Source: Odobenus rosmarus divergens (taxonomy: Eukaryota > Chordata > Mammalia > Carnivora > Odobenidae). From it: a stretch of DNA of 64,000 bases. This document shows, one piece after another, positions 1 to 11,072 of the stretch (the stretch's first letter is position 1; each line of letters opens with the position of its first letter). The position numbers were made by a program, and so were the translations under genes. Under the pieces are notes generated by a model, which was given only the letters and a program-made list of their open reading frames with translations, made no database searches and was not told the origin of the DNA. Where the stretch lies: contig NW_004450477.1 of NCBI RefSeq assembly GCF_000321225.1, positions 2,148,096-2,212,095 on the forward strand. Reading direction: 5' to 3'.

Positions 1-890
1 AGTAATTTTGACTCTAAACACTGTCACATTCTGGGGAACTGGGAGTTAGGGCTTCAACATGTGAATTTTGGGGGGACACAGTGCAGCCCGTGATACTGAC
101 CTATCCCCAGCACCTTGTGCCTGGAAAATGGGCTCCATAACTGTTTGTCGAGTGAATCAGTGACTGTTAGAAGACAGCAGTCCTTCCTGTCTTCTTGAGG
201 TAGTTTTAACGACAGGGGTCCTTTCCTCCAGCCGGTGGGCCTGAGTTTGTCGCCATTGGGGGATAGTTAGCAGGAGAGCAACAAGGTGACCAGCATGGGG
301 TTGGATTTTAAGGCCACCACAGGTCTGACAGGCTCTGCCACATGCTCTGATTTACTGGGAACATTTTGGTAAGAAACCAGACAATCCAACAAGACTGAGT
401 GCATCGCCCCAGGCAGGGTTCAAGAAGGCGTGACCAGCTCCTGCATCCCCTAGACTTGGCTTTCTCCAACCATAATCACCCACTTCATCTTTAATGACTG
501 AGTACTCAGAACCTACCCCCTCAAAGGTGAGGAGGAGACGGGAGGTATCATTAAGAGATGGGAGTTCCATGGAAATGTTTAAAAGCCAACGGGGCGTCTT
601 TAATTCAGCTTTGCACATTAATTACCAAAATGAAACAGGAGCATATCTCTAACAAAAAATGCAAAATGAGATCCTTTCAGTCTTGAATGCATGTGACTAC
701 TTAACTGTAGAACCATTTATTCCTTTGATTCTTGCCTATGATATAAAAGAATAAGAGCAAATGAAGCAATTCAAAGTTACTGAACATATGACCTATTTTA
801 AGATTATGTTTAAAGCTTCAAAATCAGGCAATTACAGCAATATTTAAAGCATTTCAGATAAATGCTGTTTTGCCAGGCTATTTCTTTTCT
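1..890. other. no recognisable feature
   Basis: AT-rich non-coding sequence. I see no SINE head, L1 motif or splice-bounded open frame. The 88-codon minus-strand frame at 352-618 has no recognisable content and is probably chance. Confidence 0.5.
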
Positions 891-1137
891 TTCAATTTTA
901 AAATTAAAAAATTTTTAATTTTAAAAAGGCATTTTAACTTCTTAAGATTTTTTTCCTAATTATAAAGATAATAAATAATTATTGAAGAACATTCTGAAGA
1001 CAGCAAAAAGCATAAAGAAAACATTTAATCCCACCCTCAGAGAGACCCATTGTTAGCCTTCTGGTGTATTTCCCTCCAGTGGTTCATTGTAATATTTAAG
1101 GTAATGTTGTGTTTATTCTCCGTACAATATTTTGATT

Positions 1138-1320
1138 TTTTTTTTAAGATTTTATATTTATTTGAGAGAGAGAGAACAAACAGGGGAAGGGACAGAGGGA
1201 GAGGGAGAAGCAGGATCCCTGATAAGCAGGGAGCCCGATGTGGGGCTCGATCCCAGGACCCTGAGATCATGACCTGAGTGGAAGGCAGACGCTTAACCGA
1301 CTTAGCCACCTAGGCGCCCC
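1138..1320 (-). mobile_element. CAN SINE
   Basis: Reads as T-run, GATTTTATATTTATTTGAGAG, purine-rich body, then the tRNA-like box (ATCATGACCTGAG, GCAGACGCTTAACCGAC) ending GGCGCCCC. A 12-bp target duplication, AATATTTTGATT, flanks it at 1126-1137 and 1321-1332. CAN SINEs are tRNA-derived, Pol III-transcribed and mobilised by L1 proteins. Confidence 0.95.
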
Positions 1321-1389
1321 AATATTTTGATTCTGACTTGGCATTATACCAGATCTTTTCCCATGCCATTAGAATTCCTTGTAAACATC

Positions 1390-2526
1390 ATTTTTTCCCT
1401 TTTTATTTACTTGTTTATTGTGGTATTTCTTATGCTCAACGAATACACAGATCTTAAGTGTACAGATTGATGAACTTTGACCTATGTGTAACCATTATCC
1501 ACAGGTGTACAGAAAACACTTCCACTACTTTTGCCCCCTCCAATCTTGCCTATTTTTGAGCTTGATTTAAGTGGAGCCACATTGCAAGTAATCTTTTGTA
1601 GCTGACTTCTTCACGAAATATTTGCTCTAGGAGATTTACCTGTGTTTTTGAGTGTTCTGGTAGTCTATTCTTTTTTACTGCTGCACTTGATCCCACTGTA
1701 TGAAGACATCAACATTTGCTTATTTATTTTATTATGAATGCACATCAGCATTTTTTTCCAATGTAGGGCTATTAAGAGTACCTGTAGTATACGTTCTTAT
1801 ACCTGTCTCTTTGTGGACAGAAAGTGCCCATTTCTCTTGGGCATACATCCAGAAGTAGAATTGCTATGTCATATGGTAAATGTGCGTTTAGCTTTGGTAG
1901 AGATCACCAAACCATTTTGTAAAGTGACATACTGATTACAGTTCCACCAGCACCAGAAAAAAGTTCATTATTCCCTTTCTCACCAACACTTGACATTGTC
2001 AGTCTGTTTTTTCTTCTTTCACATTGTCAGTCTTTCTAATTTTAGTCTTTCTCCTGAGTATGTCATGGTTTCTCATTGTGATTTTAATTTGCACTTCCCT
2101 GGTGACTAAAGACATGGAGTACCTTCTCCATTTAGATATTGAGAGCTCTTTGTATCCCATTTAAAAAATCTTTGCCTACCTGTGCCTGGGTGACTCAGTC
2201 AGTTAAGCCTCCAACTCTTGATTTCGGCTCAGGTCAAGATCTCAGGGTTGTGAGATTGAGCCCCATGTCGGGCTCTGTGCTGGGCATGGAGCCTGCTTGA
2301 GATTCTCTCTCTGCCCCTCCCCCCTCAAGTTTTCTCTCTCTCTGTGTCTCTTAAATAAATAAATAAATATCTCTGCCTACAACAGGCTGTGAAGATAATT
2401 TTCCTAAAATGTCATTTTTAATGGTTGCATACTATTTCATTTTGTAAATTGACCATTTTCCTATTTTGAAATACTTAGGTTGTATCCTGTTTTCCACTAC
2501 TGTAAGTAAAAGTGCTAATGCGTATT
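1390..2526 (-). mobile_element. L1 fragment (old L1M-type 3' end), antisense
   Basis: On the plus strand this is the complement of an L1 ORF2 end and 3' UTR. Diagnostic phrases are CCTTGGGCATACATCCAGAAG-like text near 1838, AGAATTGCTATGTCATATGG at 1857, a CCACCAGCA stretch near 1944 and CACCAACACTTG at 1981. Reading frames are broken, so it is long dead. A CAN SINE at 2180-2368 splits it. Confidence 0.7.
2180..2368 (+). mobile_element. CAN SINE inside antisense L1
   Basis: Head CTGTGCCTGGGTGACTCAGTCAG, tRNA-like B-box region near 2240-2260, pyrimidine-rich body, AAATAAATAAATAAAT tail. The flanks TCTTTGCCTAC and TCTCTGCCTAC are an 11-bp target duplication with one mismatch. Divergence suggests an older copy. 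Confidence 0.9.
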
Positions 2527-2735
2527 GTTTTACGCAGGCCAGGCTCTGTCTTAAGTTTTTACATACATTCTTACAAGAATTATCCGGCAGGTACTATTTT
2601 CATGCCCCTTTTATAGAAGGATTAAGGAAAGGCTGAGAGAAGCTGGTAACTTAACCGAAGTCATATGACTAGTGACAGAACTGGAATTTCCATCTAGATC
2701 TCTCTGCCTGGAGAGCCAAGATCATGGACCATCTC
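2527..2735 (+). mobile_element. MIR (ancient tRNA-derived SINE)
   Basis: Follows the MIR layout: a size-class phrase (GGCCAGGCTCTGTCTTAAG), TTTACATACATTC, GGTACTATTTTCATGCCCC, then a CTGGTAACTTAACCGAAGTCA-like box and a GTGACAGAACTGGAATTTC end. Heavily diverged, as expected for a family inactive since before the placental radiation. Confidence 0.7.
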
Positions 2736-2744
2736 AGGATTTAC

Positions 2745-2995
2745 TTTTCAAATGATATTTCTTCATGATAAATACCTGAGTGGAATTTACCAGGTTGAAA
2801 TGTAGGGGCATGTGAATATTCCTGATAACACTCCACCAGTCTCTCCCATTTTAACTTCTTCATTCATTGACATTGTAGGATTTCCTGATCTCTTAGACAT
2901 CTCCACAGGGAGAGACTAAGATTTTCATATGCTAACAATTATACTTAGAACAATGATCAGTGTAAAAAAATTTTTTTTAAGTTTTAAATTATTGA
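2745..2995 (-). other. probable degraded L1 remnant
   Basis: Phrases such as TACCTGAGTGGAATTTACCAGG and ACTCCACCAGTCTCTCCC resemble the antisense L1 3' region, but similarity is too low to place confidently. Confidence 0.3.
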
Positions 2996-2999
2996 AAAC

Positions 3000-3185
3000 T
3001 AACTGGGGGCCCAGCACTTCACATACACACTTTATCTTATTTAAAACCCACAACCATCCTGCTGGAAGGCAGGGCTCTTAGTATTTATATATGCACAAAC
3101 AGGATCAGAGAGAGAAAGGAGTTTGCCCAAAGGCATGTGATTAATAAGAAGCACTGAGGACTCCAAACATCTAATTTCTGTGCTT
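3000..3185 (+). mobile_element. MIR
   Basis: CCAGCACTTCACATACACAC, TTATCTTATTTAAAACCCAC, a broken GGTACTATTAT equivalent and GTTTGCCCAAAGGCATGTGA match the core and box layout of MIR at high divergence. Confidence 0.55.
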
Positions 3186-3596
3186 TTTGGCTACCACCTG
3201 CCAGCTTGGCAGGTACAATAGACAGCTTCTGTCGGCTCCTGCTCCCAGACTGCCCCCCCCCCCGCCGTGTCCTGTGAGCCCCAGGAGGCAGCCTGTGTCA
3301 ACCGGCTCCCTGGCTCTCTGGGTTCAGCCACTGGGGAGAGGCCAGCAGGAGATTAGTGGGAGGAAGGAAGAGAATGAATTCTGGGCATTCCCACTTGCTG
3401 CCCCCCAAGCTCCCTTTCTATGGGTCGCCTCCTCTGCCTGCATCCCCAGACAGAAAATCTCATTTCCCATCAGGAGCTGTCTCCACACTGCACCCCTTCC
3501 ATCTCCTGGTTCTAATGATAGTGCCCTCCTTCCCTGCAGTGGAGGGACTGCATCTGCTATTTCTAGCCCCAGAGTTCTAGATAATTCTTTGGGGTT
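3186..3596. other. GC-richer non-coding stretch, no assigned feature
   Basis: It contains a C-run (3255-3263) and a 153-codon plus-strand frame that runs on into the T-run of the next SINE. That frame is low-complexity, proline-rich and ends in poly-Phe, so I do not call it a gene. Confidence 0.4.
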
Positions 3597-3611
3597 TAAC
3601 TCTCTCTTTTT

Positions 3612-3816
3612 TTTTTTCTTTTTTAGATTTTTTTTTTTATTTATTTAATTGGGAGAGAGAGCAAGAGAGAGCAGGAGCAGAGGGAGGGGCAGAGGGAGAG
3701 GGAGAAGCAGACTCCTTGCTGAGCAGGGAGCCTGATGTGGGGCTTGATCCCAGGACCCTGGGAACATGACCTGAGCCGAAGGCAGACGCTTAACCGACTG
3801 AGCCACCCAGGCGCCC
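3612..3816 (-). mobile_element. CAN SINE
   Basis: T-rich tail, then GAGAGAGAGCAAGAGAGAGC body, GATCCCAGGACCCTGGGAAC, and GCTTAACCGACTGAGCCACC ending GGCGCCC. TAACTCTCTTTTTT follows at 3817-3830 and a close match precedes the element at about 3597-3611. Confidence 0.95.
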
Positions 3817-3830
3817 TAACTCTCTTTTTT

Positions 3831-4145
3831 CCTTCTTGAGAGCCTGAATGAAAGAATCAGCTGAACGCCAGACAGCAAGCTTCAACACTGTCCCATCAAC
3901 TCACACTTGGCCCTTCATCAGTCCATCAACGGTTGCAGCCGAGTTCTTCCTACAGGTGTTACATGCACCCAAGGTAAGGGAGTGGCTGAGCCTCCCTCGC
4001 CCTGAAAGTGCTTGAGGCTCCTTAGATGTTGGGCTATTGGGTGGTTGTGCAACCTCAGCTTTCCAATGGCTTCAAAAACATTGTGAGTTTGAAGTTAGTC
4101 GGCCTTTGTGTGTGTGTGTGTTAAGGATGAGTTCTCTCTACATCC
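3831..4145. other. no recognisable feature
   Basis: Mixed-composition sequence with a short TG run at about 4110-4122. I see no repeat family or open frame worth calling. Confidence 0.4.
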
Positions 4146-4149
4146 TGAG

Positions 4150-4540
4150 TGGAACAAACTGATTCTGCTAAAAAACTTTTTATTTTGCCATGCCTTCAAA
4201 TTTTCAGAAAAGTTGCAGTTATATGATGCAGAAAAGTCTTTTATACTTGAATTCACCCATTTTTAACATGTTGCCACATCTGCTTGATTATTCTCTAACT
4301 ATCCTGAGTCATTTGAGAGTAGGCTTCATGCCCCATGCCCCTTTACCTACTAATACTTTGGCGTAGATTTTCTAAGAATAAGGTTATTTTCTTACAAAAC
4401 TCTACCACCGTCATCAACTTCAGGATATTTCACATCGACACTTTTATCTCATCTATAATACATACCACCACTCTCTCCATTAACTCAGTAACGTCCTTTA
4501 CAACAGCCCTTGTGGGAGAGGCAAAAAACTTGCCCTTGAT
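4150..4540 (-). mobile_element. probable old L1 3' UTR fragment, antisense
   Basis: CAGAAAAGTTGCAGTTATATG, CACCCATTTTTAACATGTTGCC and CTAACTATCCTGAGTC-like text resemble the complement of an L1M 3' UTR in order. Strongly diverged. Confidence 0.4.
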
Positions 4541-4559
4541 TCTCTCCCCCTCAATCTTT

Positions 4560-4863
4560 CTTTTCTTTCTTCCTCTATCCATCCTTCCTTCCTTCCTTCT
4601 TTCCTTCCTTCCTTCCTCTCACTCTCTCTTTATTTCTTTCTTTGTTTTTCTTAGAGAGGTGGGGGCAGGGGAGAGGTAGAGGGAGAGGGAGAGAATCTTA
4701 AGCAGTCTCCACGCCCAGCACAAGCCCGACACAGGGCTTGCCCCAGGCTCACTGTGGGGCCAGATGGGGGTCTCCATGCAGGGCTGGATCTCACAACCTT
4801 GAGATCACGACCTGAGCTAAAATCAGGTGTCAGATCTTAACCAACTGAGCCACCCAGGCACTG
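4560..4863 (-). mobile_element. CAN SINE, long variant with TTCC-rich tail
   Basis: A perfect 14-bp target duplication (CCCCCTCAATCTTT at 4546-4559 and 4864-4877) fixes both ends. At 304 bp it is longer than its neighbours. The extra length is a TTCC-rich tail (about 4560-4650) and an enlarged middle at 4705-4795 with two similar CAGGGCT-containing units. The head end reads CTGAGCCACCCAGGCACTG. Confidence 0.9.
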
Positions 4864-4906
4864 CCCCCTCAATCTTTTAGACAGAATACAAGCCTTGATC
4901 TGTGTG

Positions 4907-4929
4907 CAGGGTGTGTGTGTGTGTGTGTG
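4907..4929. repeat. (TG)n microsatellite
   Basis: Simple GTGTGTGTGT run followed by an imperfect extension to about 4960 (TGCATGTGCGCTTGGGTGTG). Confidence 0.85.
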
Positions 4930-5722
4930 CATGTGCGCTTGGGTGTGCGTGAGCGCAGGAGGTGGGGGTGGGGGAGGGCAACAAGCCATGCTTCCTCCGG
5001 CCATTGGTGAAAACTCACTGTAGCTGGGAACAAGGAAAAAAGAAAAGCATACTATGGGAGGGGCAGGGTGGTGCAGGGCGCAGAGCCACTGCTGAAAGGG
5101 GGGCAGGAGAACTGAGAAAGCCACTCCTCCACCCCTAACTTCAGCAGCATGGTGCACATCTACATCTGAGGTTCAATCAGACCAACATAGAAAATATAGA
5201 ATACACTCCCTCTATAACCCTGCCACTGCTAAATTAGCACGTTTTAAATAATAAGTAACAGCAGAATACTGTGAGAGAGACAGGATAGCAACAGACCCTC
5301 TGAGACGTGGGGCACAAAGGCAAGACCTAAAGCTCAGGCTGGAACCCGCATTGCTCTGATAAAGCGACCCTCATCCTAAACACGAAGTGTCTCTACTAGA
5401 ATTTGCAGCTTGTGGCACACAGAAGGGAACCACAGCCATGGCTCATCTCAAGCCCAGTCCCATGTCTGTCGACATTACTTCAAACCCCCATACTAAAGGT
5501 CTCCCTGAAGGAAAGACATGCCAATTGCCAGGCGTAAAAAAGATGACATCAGTTTTTTTGTCCTACACAAGATGTCTAGTTTCCAATAAAATATTATGAG
5601 GCATACAAAGAAGTAGAAGAAATATACTCCCAAGAGACAAATCATAACCAGACTCAGATGACACAGAAGTTGGAACCGACAGGGCATTTAAAATAACTCT
5701 GATTAATATGTGATTAATGGGA

Positions 5723-5928
5723 GGGACGCCTGGGTGGCTCAGTTGTTAAGCGGCTGCCTTCGGCTCGGGTCATGATCCCGGAGTCCTGGGATCGAGCCCC
5801 GCATCGGGCTCCCTGCTCAGCGGGGAGCCTGCTTCTCCCTCTCCCACTCCCACTGCTGTGTTCCCTTTCTCACTGTGTGTGTGTCTCTCTCTCTGTGTCA
5901 AATAAATAAATAAATCTTTTAAAAAAAA
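5723..5928 (+). mobile_element. CAN SINE in L1
   Basis: Full-length copy starting GGGACGCCTGGGTGGCTCAG with an AAATAAATAAATAAATC tail. A perfect 17-bp target duplication, ATATGTGATTAATGGGA, lies at 5706-5722 and 5929-5945. Confidence 0.97.
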
Positions 5929-6160
5929 ATATGTGATTAATGGGAAAGGTTGACAACATGCAAGATGGGATGACTAATTTCAGCAAAGAGATGAAAACTG
6001 TAATAAACTATAGGAAAAAATCAGACAGAAATCCTAGAAAAGAAAAGCATAGTAGTAACTGGCTTATCAGTAGACTCAACACCACTGAGAAAATAATGAG
6101 TATGATTGAAGATAAGTTATTAGAAATTCCCCAAACTGAAATACAAATAGAAAAGAAGAG

Positions 6161-6337
6161 GGGTGCCTGGGTGGCTCAGTCTGTTGGGTGTCTGAGTTTA
6201 GCTCAGGTCATGATGTCAGGGCCCTGGGATCAAGCGCCACTTAGGCTCCACACTCAGCAGGGGGTCTGCTTGTCCCTTTGCCCCTCCCCCTGCTCATGCT
6301 CGCTCTCTCTCAAAGAAATAAATAAAACCTTAAAAAA
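6161..6337 (+). mobile_element. CAN SINE in L1
   Basis: Head GGTGCCTGGGTGGCTCAGTC, pyrimidine body, AATAAATAAAACC tail. The 18-bp flanks ACAAATAGAAAAGAAGAG and ACAAATAAAAAAGAAGAG (6143-6160 and 6338-6355) differ at one base. The SINE creates a spurious in-frame extension of an L1-derived frame. Confidence 0.95.
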
Positions 6338-6939
6338 ACAAATAAAAAAGAAGAGTATGTGTATTGGGGGGTGGAGGGGAGAGGGGACCAGAACATTCAA
6401 GGAACAGTGGGACACTGTCAAACACTCTGACACATGCATAATTGGAATTTCAGAATGAAATGAGAGAGGTAGAGAGAATGGGGCAGAAGAAATGTATCAA
6501 TAAATATATATTACCTGAGAATTTCCAAAATTAATGACTAATACTAAATCACAGATTCAAGAACGTCAGAGAACACCCAAATGGATCGAAACCAAAGTGA
6601 CACACACACACAGGCATATCATATTCAAATTACTGAAAACAAAACCAAAGAGAAAATCTTGAAGGCAGCTAGAGAAAAACATTACATACAAAGGAACAAA
6701 GGTAAGAGTTGACAGCAGATTCCTCATAAGAAAATAAGAGGACAATGGCGTGACATTTTTAAAGGGCTGAAAGAGAAAGCTTTCAACCCAGAATATCCTA
6801 TACTCAGCAAGAATATCTTTGGGGGGAAAAAATGGAGAAATAAATACTTTCTCAGAGAAACACACACTGAGGAAACTCACTGCCAGCAGATCTAGTCTAC
6901 AAGAAATAGTAAAGGGAAGTTCTTAGGCAAAAAAAAAAA

Positions 6940-6968
6940 ATTATATATATATACATATATATATATAT
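6940..6968. repeat. (TA)n microsatellite
   Basis: TATATATATATACATATATATATATAT after an A-run, inside the L1 ORF1 tail. Confidence 0.85.
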
Positions 6969-7554
6969 CAGACTGAAAACGAGATCTACACCCACAAACG
7001 AGGAGAACTAGAATTTGAATCAAGTAAAATAAAATTCTTTTTTTCCTTATTTTTCATTACTCTGAGACATAACCGACTGCCTAAACAGTGGTCAAGTATT
7101 ACATGTTTTAAGTAAATGTAAAAGGAAAGAAGTATGACAACAATAGCACAAAGAATGGGAGGAAGAAATTGAGACTATATGGTGGTAAGGCCATTATCCT
7201 AAACGTGAAGTGCTACAGATAGTTCGAGATGATTCTGATTAATTTAAAAAAAATGTATTGTAAATCCGAGGGCAATCACTAAAAAAAAAATTTAAGGAGG
7301 TACGCATAATAGTTATAGCGGAGATAAAATGGAATCACAAAGAGTGTTCAAATTACTGGAGAGAAGGCAGAAAAAGAGGAAAAAGGAAACAAAGAACAGG
7401 TGGAAAAGATCAGCTAGCAAGATGGTAGGATTTAACCCAATCGTATCCTATCAATAATCACATTAAATGTCTTAGATGGAGAGAGATAAAACATGTAAAC
7501 AGGAGGTAAAAGGAAGACACCGTCGCTGTAGCCCTATTAACACAGGTAAACGGG

Positions 7555-7745
7555 GGCGCCTGGGTGGCTCAGTTGGTTAAGCGACTGCCTTCGGCTCAGG
7601 TCATGATCCTGGAGTCCCTGGATCGAGTCCCGCCTGGGGCTCCCTGCTCGGTGGGGAATCTGCTTCTCCCTCTGACCGTCCCCCCATCTCATGTGCTTTC
7701 TCTCTGTCAAATAAATAAATAAAATCTTTAAAAAAAAAACAAAAC
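7555..7745 (+). mobile_element. CAN SINE in L1
   Basis: GGCGCCTGGGTGGCTCAGTTGG head and AAATAAATAAATAAAATC tail. ACACAGGTAAACGGG (7540-7554) and ACACAGATAAACGGG (7746-7760) form a 15-bp target duplication with one mismatch. Confidence 0.96.
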
Positions 7746-8035
7746 ACACAGATAAACGGGACTGTAGAGCAAGGACTGTTATTAGGGACTCAGAGAGGTA
7801 TTACATCATGAGAAGGGGTAGATTCTCCAAGAATACTTAGCAATCCTCAGCGGCGATGCCCCTAACAACAGACGTCCGACCTCCATGAAACAAAAACCGT
7901 TAGAGCTGAAAGGACGGACAGTCACATTCCTGACTGTAGTGGAAAGTTCAACTTTCCTCTTTCCTGGTAATTGACAGAACAAATAGACAGAAGATCCATA
8001 AAGGTAAAAAAGACCTGAACAACAACTGACCACAG

Positions 8036-9845
8036 CATTTTTCCTCAGCCTCCACTGCTGCATTTCTAAAATCCAATTCTTCTTTTTCTCATTCTTTCTG
8101 TGTGATTCCTTTCTTCCCCCATCCCAATCTGGAAGCACGTAGGATCTCTTTCTCAGGTTCTGAGATGTCATGATAATGGTCCTCCATGTGAGTCTTTTTT
8201 TGTCTGTTTGGCTGGGCATTTATTTGGTTGGCCCGTGTAATCTAGAGATACAGATTTTTCCCTTCTGTTTCCTTGTTCTGTTTTCTGGAATTCTTATTAG
8301 CAGATGTTGGATTCTTAGAAAAGGCCTCCAATTTTCTCATCTTATCCCTCCCACCTTCCTGATTTCTCCATCTTTGCCTTTTAAACCTACCTTCTTGGAG
8401 ATTTTTTTCAACATCATCTTCTATGTGTTCTATTATATTCATATATTAGAGTTATACCATATTATACATTTCCAAATGCTCTTTTTCTCTAATTATTCTT
8501 TTTCAGAAACTCCTGTTTTTATTGCAGAGTGAAATGTCCTCTTTTATCTTTTTAAGGGTGGTATTTTCAGGGTTTTTTTGTTTAAATTTTCTATTGCTTT
8601 GTTCACTGTCTCTTTCTCCAGGTTTCTTTTCTTCCCTCCTATTTGTTTTGCAACCTGACTCATTTTGGGGCCTTCCTTAAATATCTGATAGTCTTGATTG
8701 GAAGGGACTACTTATATTCAAAAATTAACTAAAGCTTCAGAGTGCATGGAATGATACGTTTTATTATAGAGTGATAGGGGCCTTTCTGTGAGTTACTCTC
8801 AAAGGTTTCTAGAAGTTTCTAGAAGCATTGGGGCAGGGGGCGTTCCAACTCTCCAGAAGAGACTCCATCAGTGAAGGAGGAGTTATGGTGATGGATCCAA
8901 CCAAAGAATCTTGGGAACTGTTATTTTGCCTTCCATAGACGATGATCCCTTGGTTTACCAGGTTGACCTTGGCCCAGAGTCTGGAGAAATAAGCCACTAT
9001 TTCCACATCTGAATTGTTGGGTGAGTTGCCTTCTTTTCTATCCTCTCTGCCATCTGGGTTTCCAAGTCCCAGCCTGCAGGTCTGGAGGGTCCAGATCTGA
9101 TCTCGCCTTCTCAACATCCAGATACTGCCAAGGGCTGTCATTGACTGGGACCCCATTGGCAGGAGGGACACACTTACTGCCCGAGGCTTTTTTGGGTACT
9201 AGTAACAGAAGCCCAGATCCTATAAGATTAAGCAAGAAAGTCTGGGCTACAGTAAATAATCTATGACAAGGCAGGCTGGAGCAGGCTTCAGAGACAGCAG
9301 CAGCGTGTTCTCTTTCCATTCATATGTCGGCTTCTGCCTGCATGTGGCTCTCATTCTCTCGTACAACTGCATATATTCTGGGAGGTTATCTAAGACATGG
9401 TTGACAAACCTAGAGGTATATAAGTGCATGAAGGATAGTGTTTCATTTTAAAAGATAAAGGCTGACTTTGTAACACATCTGAGAGTTCTCACCTCCTTGG
9501 GCTTTGAGTGATAATAAGCAAAAAGCAAATGACTTCAGAAGGGAAAGCCAGAGTAGAGCTGAACGCTGTCTGCAGGGCCCTTTGATCTTAGTCTGCCCAG
9601 GCAAGCTTGGAAATGAGCTGTGTAACTCACGAGCCTTGGAAATATTCTGGAACAGAGGCGATTTACTGTATCGCACCTGAATAAACAAAGAGTCATGAGA
9701 TCGCTTCCTCACTTCCCCTTCATCAAAAGCTGATTCCCTTCTTAAAGGGATACTCATGTTTCTGCATTCATATTTTCCCTGCCAAAAGAACGATTTAATA
9801 TTATTCTGACGCCACTTGAGAGAAGAGGTAAATTTCCTAGATCCA
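8036..9845. other. no assigned repeat; overlapping minus-strand open frames
   Basis: I recognise no interspersed repeat here. Minus-strand frames at 9443-9865 (140 codons), 9247-9429, 9038-9319 and 8809-9171 lie end to end in different frames. The 9038-9319 frame has a hydrophobic run (LFTVAQTFLLNLIGSGLLLL) that could be a membrane segment. There is no start, splice or homology evidence I can stand behind. It could be a decayed retroposed gene, an unrecognised old transposon, or chance. Confidence 0.3.
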
Positions 9846-9850
9846 TTGAA

Positions 9851-10083
9851 AGAAATAATATACACTCCAGAAAGACAGAAACTAGGAAATGTAAGATTCT
9901 GAGGGAAGTATATAGAAATAAAACTTGAATCAAAATATTGTTGACTAGGAGCGCCTGGATGACTCAGTCAGTAGAGCGTGCAACTCTTGATCTCTGGGTT
10001 GTGAGTTCAAGCCCCATGTTGGGTGCAGAGATTACTTAAAAATAAAATCTTAAAAAAAACTATGGTTGACTAGAACAAAAAGG
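9851..10083 (+). repeat. copy 1 of an inverted duplication (partner 16326-16549)
   Basis: The left part (AATAATATACACTCCAGAAA to TTGACTA), a nested short SINE, and a right part (GGTTGACTAGAACAAAAAG) all recur in reverse complement at 16326-16549 with about 10 percent mismatch by eye. Similarity stops at both ends. The same SINE is at the same site in both copies. Confidence 0.9.
9948..10060 (+). mobile_element. short-type CAN SINE (no pyrimidine body)
   Basis: Head GGAGCGCCTGGATGACTCAG, tRNA-like part to GTTCAAGCCCCATGTTGGG, then straight into TTACTTAAAAATAAAATC. The flanks TATTGTTGACTA and TATGGTTGACTA are the target duplication. This lacks the CT-rich section of the common type. Confidence 0.92.
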
Positions 10084-10177
10084 TAGCGGAGAAGAAAGAA
10101 AAAGTGAGCAACCAGTGTAATGCTAGAGAAACCCAACTGAATGAGAATCTATAAAACCTTCTGGAAAAGCAACATAG

Positions 10178-10221
10178 GATGGATGAATGAATAGATCATA
10201 GATAGATAGATGGATAGATAG
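10178..10221. repeat. (GATA)n-like microsatellite
   Basis: GGATGGATGAATGAATAGAT grading into ATAGATAGATAGATGGATAG; an imperfect tetranucleotide run. Confidence 0.85.
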
Positions 10222-10425
10222 TTTTCCTGATTACCAGTGACATTAAGCACCTATTCATCTGCTTCTTGGCTATTTTTATATATTCTTTTGTGAATTATCT
10301 GAGGGCCTTTTTTTTTTTTTAAATGCCAAGATCAGCAAAAGGGACTGTAAGTAACTGTTCAGGGAAAGGGAAAAGAAGGGAGAATGGACAGTAGATGCAG
10401 TGTGACAGATAATGAGGAGAAGCAG

Positions 10426-10617
10426 AGGGTGCCTGGGTGGCTCAGATGGTTAAGCGACTGCCTTTGGCTCAGGTCATGATCCTGGAGTCCCTGGATCAAG
10501 TCCCGCATCGGGCTCCCTGCCCAGCAGGGAGTCTGCTTCTCCCTCTGGCCCTCCCCCCTCTCATGTGCTCTCTCTCATTCTCTCTGTCTCAAATAAATAA
10601 ATAAAATCTTTAAAAAA
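10426..10617 (+). mobile_element. CAN SINE
   Basis: Head AGGGTGCCTGGGTGGCTCAG, tail AAATAAATAAATAAAATC. Perfect 15-bp target duplication AATGAGGAGAAGCAG at 10411-10425 and 10618-10632. Confidence 0.97.
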
Positions 10618-10668
10618 AATGAGGAGAAGCAGATTCCTTAACACCCATTTTGCTTTAGTCCTCCATTT

Positions 10669-10866
10669 CTTTTTTTTTTTTTAAGATTTTATTTATTTGT
10701 TTGACAGAGAGAGACACAGTGAGAGAGGGAACACAAGCAGGGGGAGTGGGAGAGGGAGAAGCAGAGCAGAGCAGGGAACCCCGGATGTGGGGTTCAATCC
10801 CAGGACCCTGGGATCATGACCCGAGCAGAAGGCAGACGCTCAACAACTGAGCCACCCAGGCACCCC
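10669..10866 (-). mobile_element. CAN SINE, first of a pair sharing one target
   Basis: T-run, TTATTTATTTGTTTGACAGAG, and head end CAACTGAGCCACCCAGGCAC. CTCCATTT precedes (10661) and follows (10867) it. The next SINE starts a few bases later in the same orientation. Confidence 0.95.
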
Positions 10867-10875
10867 CTCCATTTA

Positions 10876-11072
10876 TTTTTTTTTAAAGATTTTATTTATT
10901 TATTTGAGATAGAGCAGAGAGCACAAGCGGCGGGGGAGGGGGGGCAGAGGGAGAGGGAGAAGCAGACTCCTGGCTGAGCGTGGAGCCTAACGCAGGGCTC
11001 AACCCCAGGACCCTGAGATCATGACCTGAGCCAAAGTCAGACACTTAATTGACTGAGCCACGGAGGTGCCCC
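10876..11072 (-). mobile_element. CAN SINE, second of a pair sharing one target
   Basis: TTTTAAAGATTTTATTTATT to GACTGAGCCACGGAGGTGCC. It is followed by AGTCTTCTATTTC, a diverged copy of AGTCCTCCATTTC that precedes the first SINE, so both elements entered the same short target. Confidence 0.95.

Larger units (their letters stand above)
5161..8035 (+). mobile_element. old L1 (5' UTR/ORF1 into ORF2 start), degenerate
   Basis: In order: ATGTCTAGTTTCCAATAAAAT at 5570 (5' region), ATGGGATGACTAATTTCAGC at 5965, AGAAAATCTTGAAGGCAGCTAG at 6651, GCTTTCAACCCAGAATATCC at 6779 (ORF1 3' end), GTATGACAACAATAGCACAAAG at 7132, AAGATGGTAGGATTTAACCC at 7418 (ORF2 start) and GACCTGAACAACAACTGACC at 8012. Frames are broken throughout. 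The element or its HAL1-like relative also gained three SINEs. The left edge is uncertain; the right edge is a truncation near 8035. Confidence 0.75.

Noticed and set aside
3187..3648. 153-codon plus-strand frame
   Set aside because: Proline-rich low complexity ending in poly-Phe from the T-run of a SINE; no start context or homology.
5940..6458. 172-codon plus-strand frame
   Set aside because: A degenerate L1-derived stretch joined by chance to a CAN SINE translation; not a gene.
9948..10060. tRNA-like head of CAN SINEs as a true tRNA gene
   Set aside because: The cloverleaf is degenerate and always followed by SINE tail and A-run; these are tRNA-derived SINEs, not tRNA genes.
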